A stretch of 11,575 nt of DNA from an uncultured Lachnoanaerobaculum sp. (lineage in GTDB: Bacteria > Bacillota > Clostridia > Lachnospirales > Lachnospiraceae). Under the pieces are notes generated by a model, which was given only the letters and a program-made list of their open reading frames with translations, was not told where the DNA came from and made no database searches. Location: the NCBI GenBank assembly GCA_916720285.1, contig CAKAQP010000062.1:1-11575 (forward strand), read 5' to 3'. This document shows positions 1-6,217 of this stretch, piece after piece; the stretch's first letter is position 1, and each line of letters opens with the position of its first letter. The position numbers were made by a program, and so were the translations under genes.

Positions 1-1
1 A

Positions 2-1276
2 CCTTTTTCTTCATCTCTTAAATACGGAAGTATTACATTTGAAGAGGGATGCTACATTCTCGGTGCTCCGGAAATTATTTTAAAAGATAATTTTATATCT
101 TTTGAAAATGAGATTTTAGCCTATACCGAAAAAGGAAGTAGGGTTTTACTTTTTGCAAAGTATGACGGAAGTGATATTGAAGACGGTATCAAAGGAAAAG
201 TAACTCCTATAGGTTTTATAGCTTTTGCAAATCCTGTTCGTGAGAATGCTGTAGATACATTTAATTATTTTAAGTCTCAAGGTGTAAGTATAAAGGTTAT
301 CTCGGGGGATAATCCTTTAACCGTTTCACAAATTGCCTCTCGGGCAGGAATTGAAAATGCCGAAAATTATATTGATGCAAGTCTGCTTGATACCGATAAA
401 AAGATACAGGAGGCAATATCTTTTTATACGGTCTTCGGTCGTGTTACACCTAAACAAAAGCAAAAGCTTGTAAAAGCCTTACAGGCAGACGGTCATACTG
501 TTGCCATGACAGGCGACGGTGTAAATGATATTTTGGCGATGAAGGATGCGGACTGCAGTGTGGCAATGGCATCAGGAAGTGAAGCCGCCACTCATGCCGC
601 ACAGGTTGTACTACTTGATTCGGACTTTGCACATATGCCGGATCTGGTATATGAGGGTAGAAGAGTTGTCAATAATATAGAGCGATCTGCAAGCCTGTTT
701 TTGGTGAAAAATATTTTCTCATTGCTTCTAGCCGTATTATCTGCAGTTTTTATGTTTACATATCCGCTGGAGCCTGCTCAGATTTCCTTTGTAAGCATGT
801 TTACAATAGGGATACCGGGATTTTTATTGGCTCTTGAACCGAATAAGAATAGGATAAAGGGCAGTTTTATTAAAAACGTGCTGATAAAAGCATTTCCCGG
901 CGGTTTAACAGATGTTATAGCGGTATTTGCACTTGTAGTATTTGGAGAGGTTTTTGAAATATCCACAGACAGTATCGGAACTGTTGCGACCATGGTTATG
1001 TCGGTAGTCGGATTTATGATTTTGATCAAGATAAGTTATCCGCTTGATCTGAGAAAATATATAATAATATTTTTAAATGTTGCAGGTCTCATATTTACAG
1101 GTATATTCCTTAGAAAGTTGTTTGCACTTACGGACCTTTCGGGTATAAGTATTCTTCTTATGTTCACTTTTGGTTTTGCAGCGGAATCTTTATTTAGAAA
1201 TATGACGGTTTTGGTAGAAAAAAATCAAATATTACTTGAAAAAATAAGAATAAAACTTGAACAAAAGAAAAAATAA
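2..1276 (+). CDS. Cation-transporting P-type ATPase, CtpE-like, 3' part (5' end outside window)
   Basis: The reading frame is open from base 2 to TAA at 1274-1276, giving 424 visible residues. It would use ATP hydrolysis to move a cation across the cytoplasmic membrane. Visible landmarks are a KGAPE-type nucleotide-site motif read as LGAPE (residues 20-24), SGDN (101-104) and the hinge motif TGDGVND (170-176) followed by MKDAD. Hydrophobic segments then correspond to TM5 onward, and the tail is Lys-rich. The phosphorylated DKTGT motif and TM1-4 lie upstream of the window. The SGSEA and ALEPN stretches resemble the CtpE branch, which has been linked to Ca2+ uptake in mycobacteria, so calcium is only a guess. 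The usual DPxR motif reads NPVR (77-80). No terminator follows; the next gene starts 47 nt downstream. Family call firm, substrate unknown. Confidence 0.9.
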   Translation, partial: PFSSSLKYGSITFEEGCYILGAPEIILKDNFISFENEILAYTEKGSRVLLFAKYDGSDIEDGIKGKVTPIGFIAFANPVRENAVDTFNYFKSQGVSIKVISGDNPLTVSQIASRAGIENAENYIDASLLDTDKKIQEAISFYTVFGRVTPKQKQKLVKALQADGHTVAMTGDGVNDILAMKDADCSVAMASGSEAATHAAQVVLLDSDFAHMPDLVYEGRRVVNNIERSASLFLVKNIFSLLLAVLSAVFMFTYPLEPAQISFVSMFTIGIPGFLLALEPNKNRIKGSFIKNVLIKAFPGGLTDVIAVFALVVFGEVFEISTDSIGTVATMVMSVVGFMILIKISYPLDLRKYIIIFLNVAGLIFTGIFLRKLFALTDLSGISILLMFTFGFAAESLFRNMTVLVEKNQILLEKIRIKLEQKKK

Positions 1277-1284
1277 GATATAGT
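1257..1284 (+). promoter_or_regulatory. Possible promoter for the Fic-like gene
   Basis: TTGAAC (1257-1262) and TATAGT (1279-1284) are separated by 16 nt, resembling a sigma-A promoter with 5/6 matches in the -10 box and 4/6 in the -35 box. It overlaps the ATPase 3' end and lies about 40 nt before the Fic start. In AT-rich DNA such a match can be chance, so this is tentative. Confidence 0.35.
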
Positions 1285-1313
1285 ATAAGTAGTAAGTGAA
1301 AACTTTGTTTTAT

Positions 1314-1317
1314 GGAG
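1314..1317 (+). promoter_or_regulatory. Ribosome binding site fixing the Fic-like start at 1324
   Basis: GGAG lies 6 nt before the ATG at 1324. The ATG at 1312, four codons upstream, has no purine-rich site before it and itself overlaps this GGAG. The protein from 1324 also begins close to where Fic N-terminal domains normally begin. Confidence 0.7.
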
Positions 1318-1323
1318 TTGGTT

Positions 1324-2463
1324 ATGAGAGAGTATAGTCCGCTTTTTAACATGAGCGATAGAATGATAAATTTATTGACTGAGATAAGTGAAGAAGTCGG
1401 AAGGGTCGGAGTTGTCTTTTCCGGTAAGATGAATCCGCTTATTCGAAAAGAAAATATGATTAAAAAAGTTTATGCCTCTTTGGCAATAGAAGAAAGTGAT
1501 ATTTCATTTGAACAGATAAGAGGTTTTATATACGGAGGAAATGCTATTGATAATCATAAGGATATGAGAGTTGTAAAAAATCTATATGAGGCCTATGATA
1601 TGTCATTTAAATTAAATCCGTATTCAATAAATGACTTGTTCTTTGCACAAAAAATGATACTTAGCGGATTTACTATAGAGTCTACTGAGTTTAGAGAAGA
1701 TAAGATAGAAAATAACGACAACGGAATATTTGACAGTAATATAATTCCTTCAAGATTTATTCCGGGAGCTGTAAGAGATATATTTGAATGGTACAAAAGA
1801 GACAATCTGCATCCTGTAATAAAATGTGCAATAGTATATCATGAATTTGAACTTTTACAGCCTTTTGCGGCAGGTAACGGCCCTCTTTCAAGATTATGGT
1901 TGGATCTTTTGCTTTGTAAGTGGAAGGATATTTTCTTCTGTATGTCTGTTGAGAGCGAGCTTTATAATAGGATACAGGAATATAAGGAGCTTACATACAG
2001 TATAGGAAGACCCGGAGAAAGTAATAAGTTTATAGAATTTATTCTTGAGACTATTCTTTTTACATTAAAGAAGGCACAGATTGAAGAGAAAATACCGGTT
2101 TGGGGGATAGAATCCGATGCTTCATTTACAAATGGAGACAGTATAAAGCGGGAAATGCCTTTAGGCAGCGGTATGACAGGCAATGCCAAAAAGACGGTTG
2201 GAAAAGAAGTATCAGGTGACAGTAAAAATACTGCTGTGAATACAAATAACCCGGCAAGTGAGAATACATTTGCAAAAAGACTTGTAAATGTACTTGGGAA
2301 TGAAGTTCTTACAACAAATGAGATAATGCTTAGGCTTGGCATGACACATAAGCCTACCTTTAGAAAAAATTATCTAAATCCTGCAATAGAGATGGGGTTG
2401 GTAGAAATGACTGTGCCGGGCAAACCAAGAAGCAGATATCAGAAGTATAGAAAGATATCATAG
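1324..2463 (+). CDS. Fic-family protein with degenerate catalytic motif (probable pseudoenzyme)
   Basis: This is an uninterrupted 379-residue protein. Order of parts: a Fic_N-like helical region; an inhibitory-helix motif SxAIE (S52-E56) like that of class II Fic proteins; a Fic core ending in QPFAAGNGPLSR (179-190); a polar linker (about 260-315); and a C-terminal winged helix (316-379) with the THKPTFRKNYLNPA signature common in Fic proteins. Canonical Fic enzymes read HPFx(D/E)GNGRxxR and transfer AMP or related groups to target hydroxyls. Here the catalytic His is Q179, the Mg-binding acid is A183 and the first phosphate-binding Arg is P187, while the last Arg (R190) and inhibitory E56 remain. 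Standard AMPylation therefore seems unlikely; a binding or DNA-regulatory role, or altered chemistry, is inferred. It stands alone between a transporter and rpsU. Family sure, activity unknown. Confidence 0.88.
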   Translation: MREYSPLFNMSDRMINLLTEISEEVGRVGVVFSGKMNPLIRKENMIKKVYASLAIEESDISFEQIRGFIYGGNAIDNHKDMRVVKNLYEAYDMSFKLNPYSINDLFFAQKMILSGFTIESTEFREDKIENNDNGIFDSNIIPSRFIPGAVRDIFEWYKRDNLHPVIKCAIVYHEFELLQPFAAGNGPLSRLWLDLLLCKWKDIFFCMSVESELYNRIQEYKELTYSIGRPGESNKFIEFILETILFTLKKAQIEEKIPVWGIESDASFTNGDSIKREMPLGSGMTGNAKKTVGKEVSGDSKNTAVNTNNPASENTFAKRLVNVLGNEVLTTNEIMLRLGMTHKPTFRKNYLNPAIEMGLVEMTVPGKPRSRYQKYRKIS

Positions 2464-2714
2464 TCGCAGGATATAGAATAAGATAAAAGAATGGAGACTA
2501 TGTTATTTATAATTAGACCATGATAGACACAAGAGGAGTAAGATGTATGATAAACGACTAAGACAGCAAGAAGTTATAGACTATGATGCACGTGGTTTCA
2601 AAGCAGATATTTATATAGCTGTAAGTAATGGATGTAAATGCTCTTGCGCTTCTGTTTTAATAAATTTTTAATAGATTTTACACGCTTCTGCCGTATATTT
2701 ATTTGAAATACATA
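2464..2714. other. Intergenic stretch between the Fic-like gene and the rpsU promoter
   Basis: No recognised gene lies here. It contains the small Cys-rich ORF at 2543-2671 and a TATAAT at 2508-2513 without a convincing -35 box. I found no GC-rich hairpin with a T-tract, so the Fic-like transcript has no obvious intrinsic terminator. An 8-nt direct repeat CGCTTCTG (2647-2654, 2683-2690) is probably chance. Confidence 0.6.
2543..2671 (+). CDS. Small Cys-rich ORF, 42 aa, unknown function (tentative)
   Basis: ATG at 2543 follows AGAGGAG (2532-2538) with a 4-nt gap, and the frame runs 42 codons to TAA at 2669-2671. The N-terminal part is charged (MYDKRLRQQEVIDYDARG). The C-terminal part is neutral, with a CKCSC cluster at residues 31-35 and a hydrophobic end, VLINF. 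There is no signal peptide. I do not recognise the family. A charged leader followed by a Cys/Ser-rich tail is the general shape of a ribosomally made, modified peptide precursor, but no maturase, transporter or protease is visible nearby. It could equally be a regulatory leader, a small metal-binding protein or a chance ORF. A TATAAT at 2508-2513 is suitably spaced to be a -10 box but lacks a clear -35. It begins 79 nt after the Fic-like gene and could share its transcript. Confidence 0.4.
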   Translation: MYDKRLRQQEVIDYDARGFKADIYIAVSNGCKCSCASVLINF

Positions 2715-2742
2715 TTGACGAATCTGTACTTTATGGTATAAT
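2715..2742 (+). promoter_or_regulatory. Strong sigma-A promoter of rpsU, extended -10
   Basis: TTGACG (2715-2720), a 16-nt spacer, then a perfect TATAAT (2737-2742) preceded by TGG, giving an extended -10 (TGnTATAAT). The predicted transcript start is near 2749, leaving a leader of about 40 nt before the rpsU ATG. It is the best promoter in the window and fits a highly expressed ribosomal protein gene. Confidence 0.85.
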
Positions 2743-2787
2743 GATATAGATTTTGAATTTCACAACCGGAGGGAGGTTAGATCTTAG

Positions 2788-2964
2788 ATGTCAAACGTGA
2801 TTGTGAAAGAAAACGAGAGTCTTGACAGTGCACTTAGAAGATTCAAAAGAAATTGTGCTAAGGCAGGCATTCAACAAGAAATTCGTAAGAGAGAGCATTA
2901 CGAGAAGCCAAGCGTAAGACGTAAGAAAAAGTCTGAAGCAGCTAGAAAGCGTAAGTTTAATTAA
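2788..2964 (+). CDS. rpsU: 30S ribosomal protein bS21
   Basis: A 58-residue, strongly basic protein beginning MSNVIVKENESLDSALRRFK and ending in a Lys/Arg-rich tail (RRKKKSEAARKRKFN), the typical sequence and length of bS21. The protein binds the 30S platform near the 3' end of 16S rRNA and helps initiation. The start is supported by a purine-rich site, GGAGGGAGG (2768-2776), 11 nt upstream, a little farther than usual. Its own strong promoter lies upstream and an intrinsic terminator begins 16 nt after the stop. phoH and ybeY follow, so a ribosomal protein is placed before two rRNA-maturation-linked genes. The identification is secure. Confidence 0.97.
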   Translation: MSNVIVKENESLDSALRRFKRNCAKAGIQQEIRKREHYEKPSVRRKKKSEAARKRKFN

Positions 2965-2980
2965 TTGCGTGTTTTCACAA

Positions 2981-3010
2981 CCTCGGTCATTTGACCGGGG
3001 TTTTCTTTTT
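2981..3010 (+). terminator. Rho-independent terminator after rpsU
   Basis: CCTCGGTC (2981-2988) pairs with GACCGGGG (2993-3000) as an 8-bp stem with one T-G pair and the loop ATTT, followed by the T-tract TTTTCTTTTT (3001-3010). It lies between rpsU and phoH with only 25 nt to the phoH start, so it probably acts as a partial terminator that sets the rpsU to phoH transcript ratio. Confidence 0.9.
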
Positions 3011-3023
3011 AAAGAAAACTTTT

Positions 3024-3029
3024 AAGGAG
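3024..3029 (+). promoter_or_regulatory. Ribosome binding site deciding the TTG start of phoH
   Basis: AAGGAG sits 6 nt before TTG at 3036. An upstream in-frame TTG at 2991 lies inside the terminator loop and has no such site, so 3036 is the better start. Confidence 0.85.
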
Positions 3030-3035
3030 AACAAT

Positions 3036-4028
3036 TTGAGTATAATTGAAAATATTATAGATATACCTATGGAGCATGAAAGGAATGTCTGTGGTGAGTT
3101 TGATGTATATTTGAAGAAAATAGAGAGGACGCTGAAGGTAAGTATGATTGCCAGAGACGGCAGTATAAAGATAATAGGCCCGAAACCTTATGTAGATAAG
3201 GCGAAATCTGTTTTCAACAATCTTATAGAACTTTCTAAAAGAGGGAATCAAATCACCGAGCAAAATATAGATTATGCCCTTTCATTGTCATTTACACTTG
3301 AAGATGACAAGATTCTTGAAATCGATCAGGATGTGATAGCGAGAACTATCCTGGGTAAGCCGATAAAGCCGAAGACTTTAGGTCAAAAACAGTATGTAGA
3401 TCTTATCAGAGAAAAAATGATAGTTTTTGGTGTAGGTCCTGCAGGAACAGGAAAAACTTATCTTGCTATGGCAATGGCGATACAGGCTTTTAAAGAAGGA
3501 AGTGTAAACAGAATTATACTTACCAGACCTGCAATAGAAGCCGGAGAAAAGCTTGGATTTTTACCCGGGGATTTGCAAAGTAAGATTGATCCGTATTTAA
3601 GGCCTTTATACGATGCATTGTATCAGATAATGGGTGCCGACAGCTTCTTGCACAATCAGGAAAAGGGGTTGATTGAAGTTGCACCTCTTGCGTATATGAG
3701 AGGTAGAACTCTTGATAATGCATTTATAATTCTTGATGAGGCACAAAATACCACACCGGCACAGATGAAAATGTTTTTAACAAGAATCGGATTCGGTTCT
3801 AAGGTGATAGTGACCGGAGATCAAAGTCAAAAGGACCTTCCACAAGGACAGACCTCGGGACTTGACAGTGCACTTAAGATTTTAAAAAATATAGATGATA
3901 TAGGTATATGTATGTTGACTAATAAGGATGTGGTACGACATCCGTTGGTTCAAAAGATTGTGGAAGCCTATGATATATATGAAAAGAAAAATATATCAAA
4001 GGATGATAAAAAGAGATTTAGAAAATAA
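3036..4028 (+). CDS. phoH: PhoH family ATPase (PhoH/YbeZ)
   Basis: From a TTG start the protein has 330 residues, normal for the family. A KH-like N-terminal region (about 1-110) precedes a P-loop ATPase core with Walker A GPAGTGKT (134-141), the TRPAIEAGEKLGFLPGD block and a Walker B ending in ILDEAQN (D234, E235). The sensor-like stretch VTGDQSQKDLP follows. PhoH/YbeZ proteins are cytoplasmic nucleotide hydrolases thought to act on RNA; YbeZ is reported to partner with YbeY in E. coli. The gene lies 25 nt beyond the rpsU terminator and 39 nt before ybeY, supporting an rRNA-processing role. There is no room for a full promoter between terminator and start, so transcription comes by read-through from rpsU or from a promoter inside rpsU. 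Family secure; exact role inferred. Confidence 0.95.
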   Translation: MSIIENIIDIPMEHERNVCGEFDVYLKKIERTLKVSMIARDGSIKIIGPKPYVDKAKSVFNNLIELSKRGNQITEQNIDYALSLSFTLEDDKILEIDQDVIARTILGKPIKPKTLGQKQYVDLIREKMIVFGVGPAGTGKTYLAMAMAIQAFKEGSVNRIILTRPAIEAGEKLGFLPGDLQSKIDPYLRPLYDALYQIMGADSFLHNQEKGLIEVAPLAYMRGRTLDNAFIILDEAQNTTPAQMKMFLTRIGFGSKVIVTGDQSQKDLPQGQTSGLDSALKILKNIDDIGICMLTNKDVVRHPLVQKIVEAYDIYEKKNISKDDKKRFRK

Positions 4029-4067
4029 ATACAGCCTTTTTGGCAGATTTTATAATGGTGAGGGAGT

Positions 4068-4562
4068 ATGACTATAGAGATAAGCTATGAGTCTAAAACA
4101 AATCTGGATATACCATATGAAGAGATAATAGAAAAGATGGTAGTTGCATCGCTTGATTTTGAGGATTGTCCTTATGAAGCGGAAGTTTCTGTAACTATTG
4201 TGGATGATGAAGAGATAAGAAGTATAAATAATGAGTACAGAGGTATTGATAAGTCTACAGATGTGCTTTCATTTCCTTTTAACGAATTTACCACTCCCGG
4301 GAACTTTGATGATATTGAAGAGAATATAGATGCATTCAATCCGGAAACCGGAGAATTGCTTTTGGGAGATATTATACTTTCCACAGAGCATATACTGGAG
4401 CAGGCTAAAGAGTACGGACATAGCAAAACCAGAGAGTTGGCTTTTTTGGTGGTACATTCCATGCTTCATCTGATGGGATACGACCATATGGAAGATGACG
4501 AAAGAATGGTCATGGAAGAAAAACAAAGAAAAATTTTAGAGCTTGAGGGGATTAGCAGATAA
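4068..4562 (+). CDS. ybeY: Endoribonuclease YbeY (rRNA maturation factor)
   Basis: A 164-residue metalloprotein. The zinc motif HxxxHxxxxxH is present as HSMLHLMGYDH (H130, H134, H140); the second residue is Ser where many relatives have Gly. The upstream block NNEYRGIDKSTDVLSFPF is the conserved YbeY substrate-cleft segment. YbeY is a single-strand endoribonuclease involved in 16S rRNA 3'-end maturation and 70S quality control. An in-frame stop at 4059-4061 limits the start to the ATG at 4068, which has GGTGAGGGAG just upstream. The gene follows phoH, its usual neighbour, and its stop overlaps the next start in TAATG, so translation is probably coupled. Confidence 0.96.
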   Translation: MTIEISYESKTNLDIPYEEIIEKMVVASLDFEDCPYEAEVSVTIVDDEEIRSINNEYRGIDKSTDVLSFPFNEFTTPGNFDDIEENIDAFNPETGELLLGDIILSTEHILEQAKEYGHSKTRELAFLVVHSMLHLMGYDHMEDDERMVMEEKQRKILELEGISR

Positions 4563-6217
4563 TGCCGGTAAAAACAACAAAGAAAGAATCTAATAATTTT
4601 TTGGTGCAGGGAGCCATATTGGCGGTTGCGGGAATTTTGGTCAGACTTATAGGGTTTGCATACAGAGTGCCGCTTCTTAGAATAATAGGGCCAGACGGAA
4701 TGGGGTATTATTCAACAGCATATAATTTATATGCAATAATTCTTTTATTGTCCTCATATTCATTGCCCTTGGCAGTCAGTAAGATGGTTTCTGTAAGAAT
4801 TTTAAAAAATGAATATAAAAATGCAAATAAAATTCTTAAGGCAGCACTGATATATGCAACTATAGTGGGTGGTCTTGGTTTTATTGTTGTTTTTTTCGGA
4901 GCGGATTTTTTTGCAAGCAGTCTATATCAAATGCCGCTTGCAAAATATGCACTTAAAAGTCTGGCACCGACGATATGGATTATGGCATATCTTGGAGTGC
5001 TTCGAGGATATTTTCAAGGACATTCAACTATGATTCCCACCGCTCTTTCACAGATATTTGAGCAGATAGTAAATGCCGTTGTATCGGTAGCCGCTGCATA
5101 TTATTTATGTGAAATGGCGGTAAGACATGCTAAACCCGAAGCTGTACAATTGGCTTATGGTGCTGCAGGAGGTACTGTAGGTACAGGTGCGGGTACTGTT
5201 ATAGCTTTATCTGTTATACTGATATTCTTTTTTCTTTCAGCAAAGGACAGAAGGAAGAAAATAAGAGATGATAAATCGGCAAAAAAAGAGAGTTTTTCCA
5301 CGATTACAAGGATACTTATACTTACAGTAATTCCGGTAATAGCTTCCACCGCAATTTATAATATAAATTCGGTTTTGGACGGTATGGTATTTGGACAGAG
5401 TATGAAGGCATTGGGCTTGGAGGATGAGACTTCAAAGCTTTACGGTATATACACAGGAGGATACCTTGTACTTGTAAATGTGCCTGTAGCTATAGCAAAT
5501 GCAATGTCATCATCACTTATTCCTTCAATTTCAAGGAGTTTCAGTAAGGGTGAAAGAGGTGATGTAAACTCAAAGATATCAATGGTTATCAGATTTGCCA
5601 CTATTGTTAGTTTTCCATGTGCAATAGGACTTGCGGTTATTTCGATGCCTGTAATGGGGATATTGTTTAATTCTGCGGAAGATGCCATGTTGGCTGCGTA
5701 TTTGATGATACTGGGTTCGGGTGTTGTTGTGTTGTATTCTGTTTCAACAGTTACAAACGCGGTACTTCAGGGAACAAGCCTTATAAATAAGCCGGTTAAG
5801 AATGCTTTTATATCGCTGATAATACATTTTATTATACTGTATATACTGTTATTTACATTTAAATCAAATGTAATTGGATTGGTATTTGGAAATATGGTCT
5901 TTGCACTTTCGATGTGTGTTCTAAATGCGAGAAGTATAAGAAGAAATCTATCCTATAAACAGGAGCTTATAAAGACCTATCTTATGCCGTTTATTTGTGC
6001 GGGATTAATGGGAATAGTTGTATATATTGTATACACATTTGTTTTGAGATTCAGCAGCAGTAGGGTCATGCTTACATTAGTACCTATTATGGTTGGAGCA
6101 CCTGTTTATGCAATACTTTTGATCGGTACAAGAACCATATCAAAGAATGAGATATTGCAGATGCCAAAGGGCAGAAAAATAGCAAATATTTTACAGAAAG
6201 TCAGGCTTTTGAAATGA
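4562..6217 (+). CDS. Polysaccharide/lipid II flippase, MurJ/SpoVB-like (MVF/MATE-type)
   Basis: A 551-residue very hydrophobic membrane protein with about 14 predicted transmembrane segments, from about residue 13 to about residue 525. A central basic cytoplasmic loop (about 228-244) divides the two halves. The N-terminal segment with GILVRLIGFAYRVPLLRIIG and the later RGYFQGHSTMIPTALSQ block are typical of the Firmicute SpoVB/YtgP (MurJ) branch of the MOP exporter superfamily. Members flip lipid-linked cell-wall or polysaccharide precursors across the cytoplasmic membrane, and the length matches YtgP. Whether this copy is the essential lipid II flippase or a sporulation or polysaccharide paralogue cannot be told. 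The ATG overlaps the ybeY stop by 1 nt with GAGGGG 11 nt upstream, and the 3' end overlaps the next gene by 4 nt (ATGA), implying translational coupling. Confidence 0.88.
   Translation: MPVKTTKKESNNFLVQGAILAVAGILVRLIGFAYRVPLLRIIGPDGMGYYSTAYNLYAIILLLSSYSLPLAVSKMVSVRILKNEYKNANKILKAALIYATIVGGLGFIVVFFGADFFASSLYQMPLAKYALKSLAPTIWIMAYLGVLRGYFQGHSTMIPTALSQIFEQIVNAVVSVAAAYYLCEMAVRHAKPEAVQLAYGAAGGTVGTGAGTVIALSVILIFFFLSAKDRRKKIRDDKSAKKESFSTITRILILTVIPVIASTAIYNINSVLDGMVFGQSMKALGLEDETSKLYGIYTGGYLVLVNVPVAIANAMSSSLIPSISRSFSKGERGDVNSKISMVIRFATIVSFPCAIGLAVISMPVMGILFNSAEDAMLAAYLMILGSGVVVLYSVSTVTNAVLQGTSLINKPVKNAFISLIIHFIILYILLFTFKSNVIGLVFGNMVFALSMCVLNARSIRRNLSYKQELIKTYLMPFICAGLMGIVVYIVYTFVLRFSSSRVMLTLVPIMVGAPVYAILLIGTRTISKNEILQMPKGRKIANILQKVRLLK

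Noticed and set aside
1312..1323. Fic-like protein starting at ATG 1312
   Set aside because: No purine-rich site precedes it, and its own bases contain the GGAG that fits the ATG at 1324.
1962..2342. 126-codon minus-strand open frame opposite the Fic linker, considered as an antitoxin
   Set aside because: No ribosome binding site or domain was recognised and its composition matches a mirror of the plus-strand gene. Class II Fic proteins carry their inhibitor within the same chain.
2647..2690. Direct repeat CGCTTCTG (2647-2654 and 2683-2690) as a regulator site
   Set aside because: Only 8 nt, no symmetry and located at the end of the small ORF; most likely chance.
2991..3035. PhoH start at the in-frame TTG at 2991
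   Set aside because: It lies inside the rpsU terminator loop and lacks a ribosome binding site; the TTG at 3036 has AAGGAG 6 nt upstream.
4030..4056. Possible hairpin GCC-TTTTT-GGC and TATAAT between phoH and ybeY
   Set aside because: The stem is only 3 bp with no useful T-tract, and TATAAT has no -35 box at the right distance; phoH-ybeY co-transcription is simpler.
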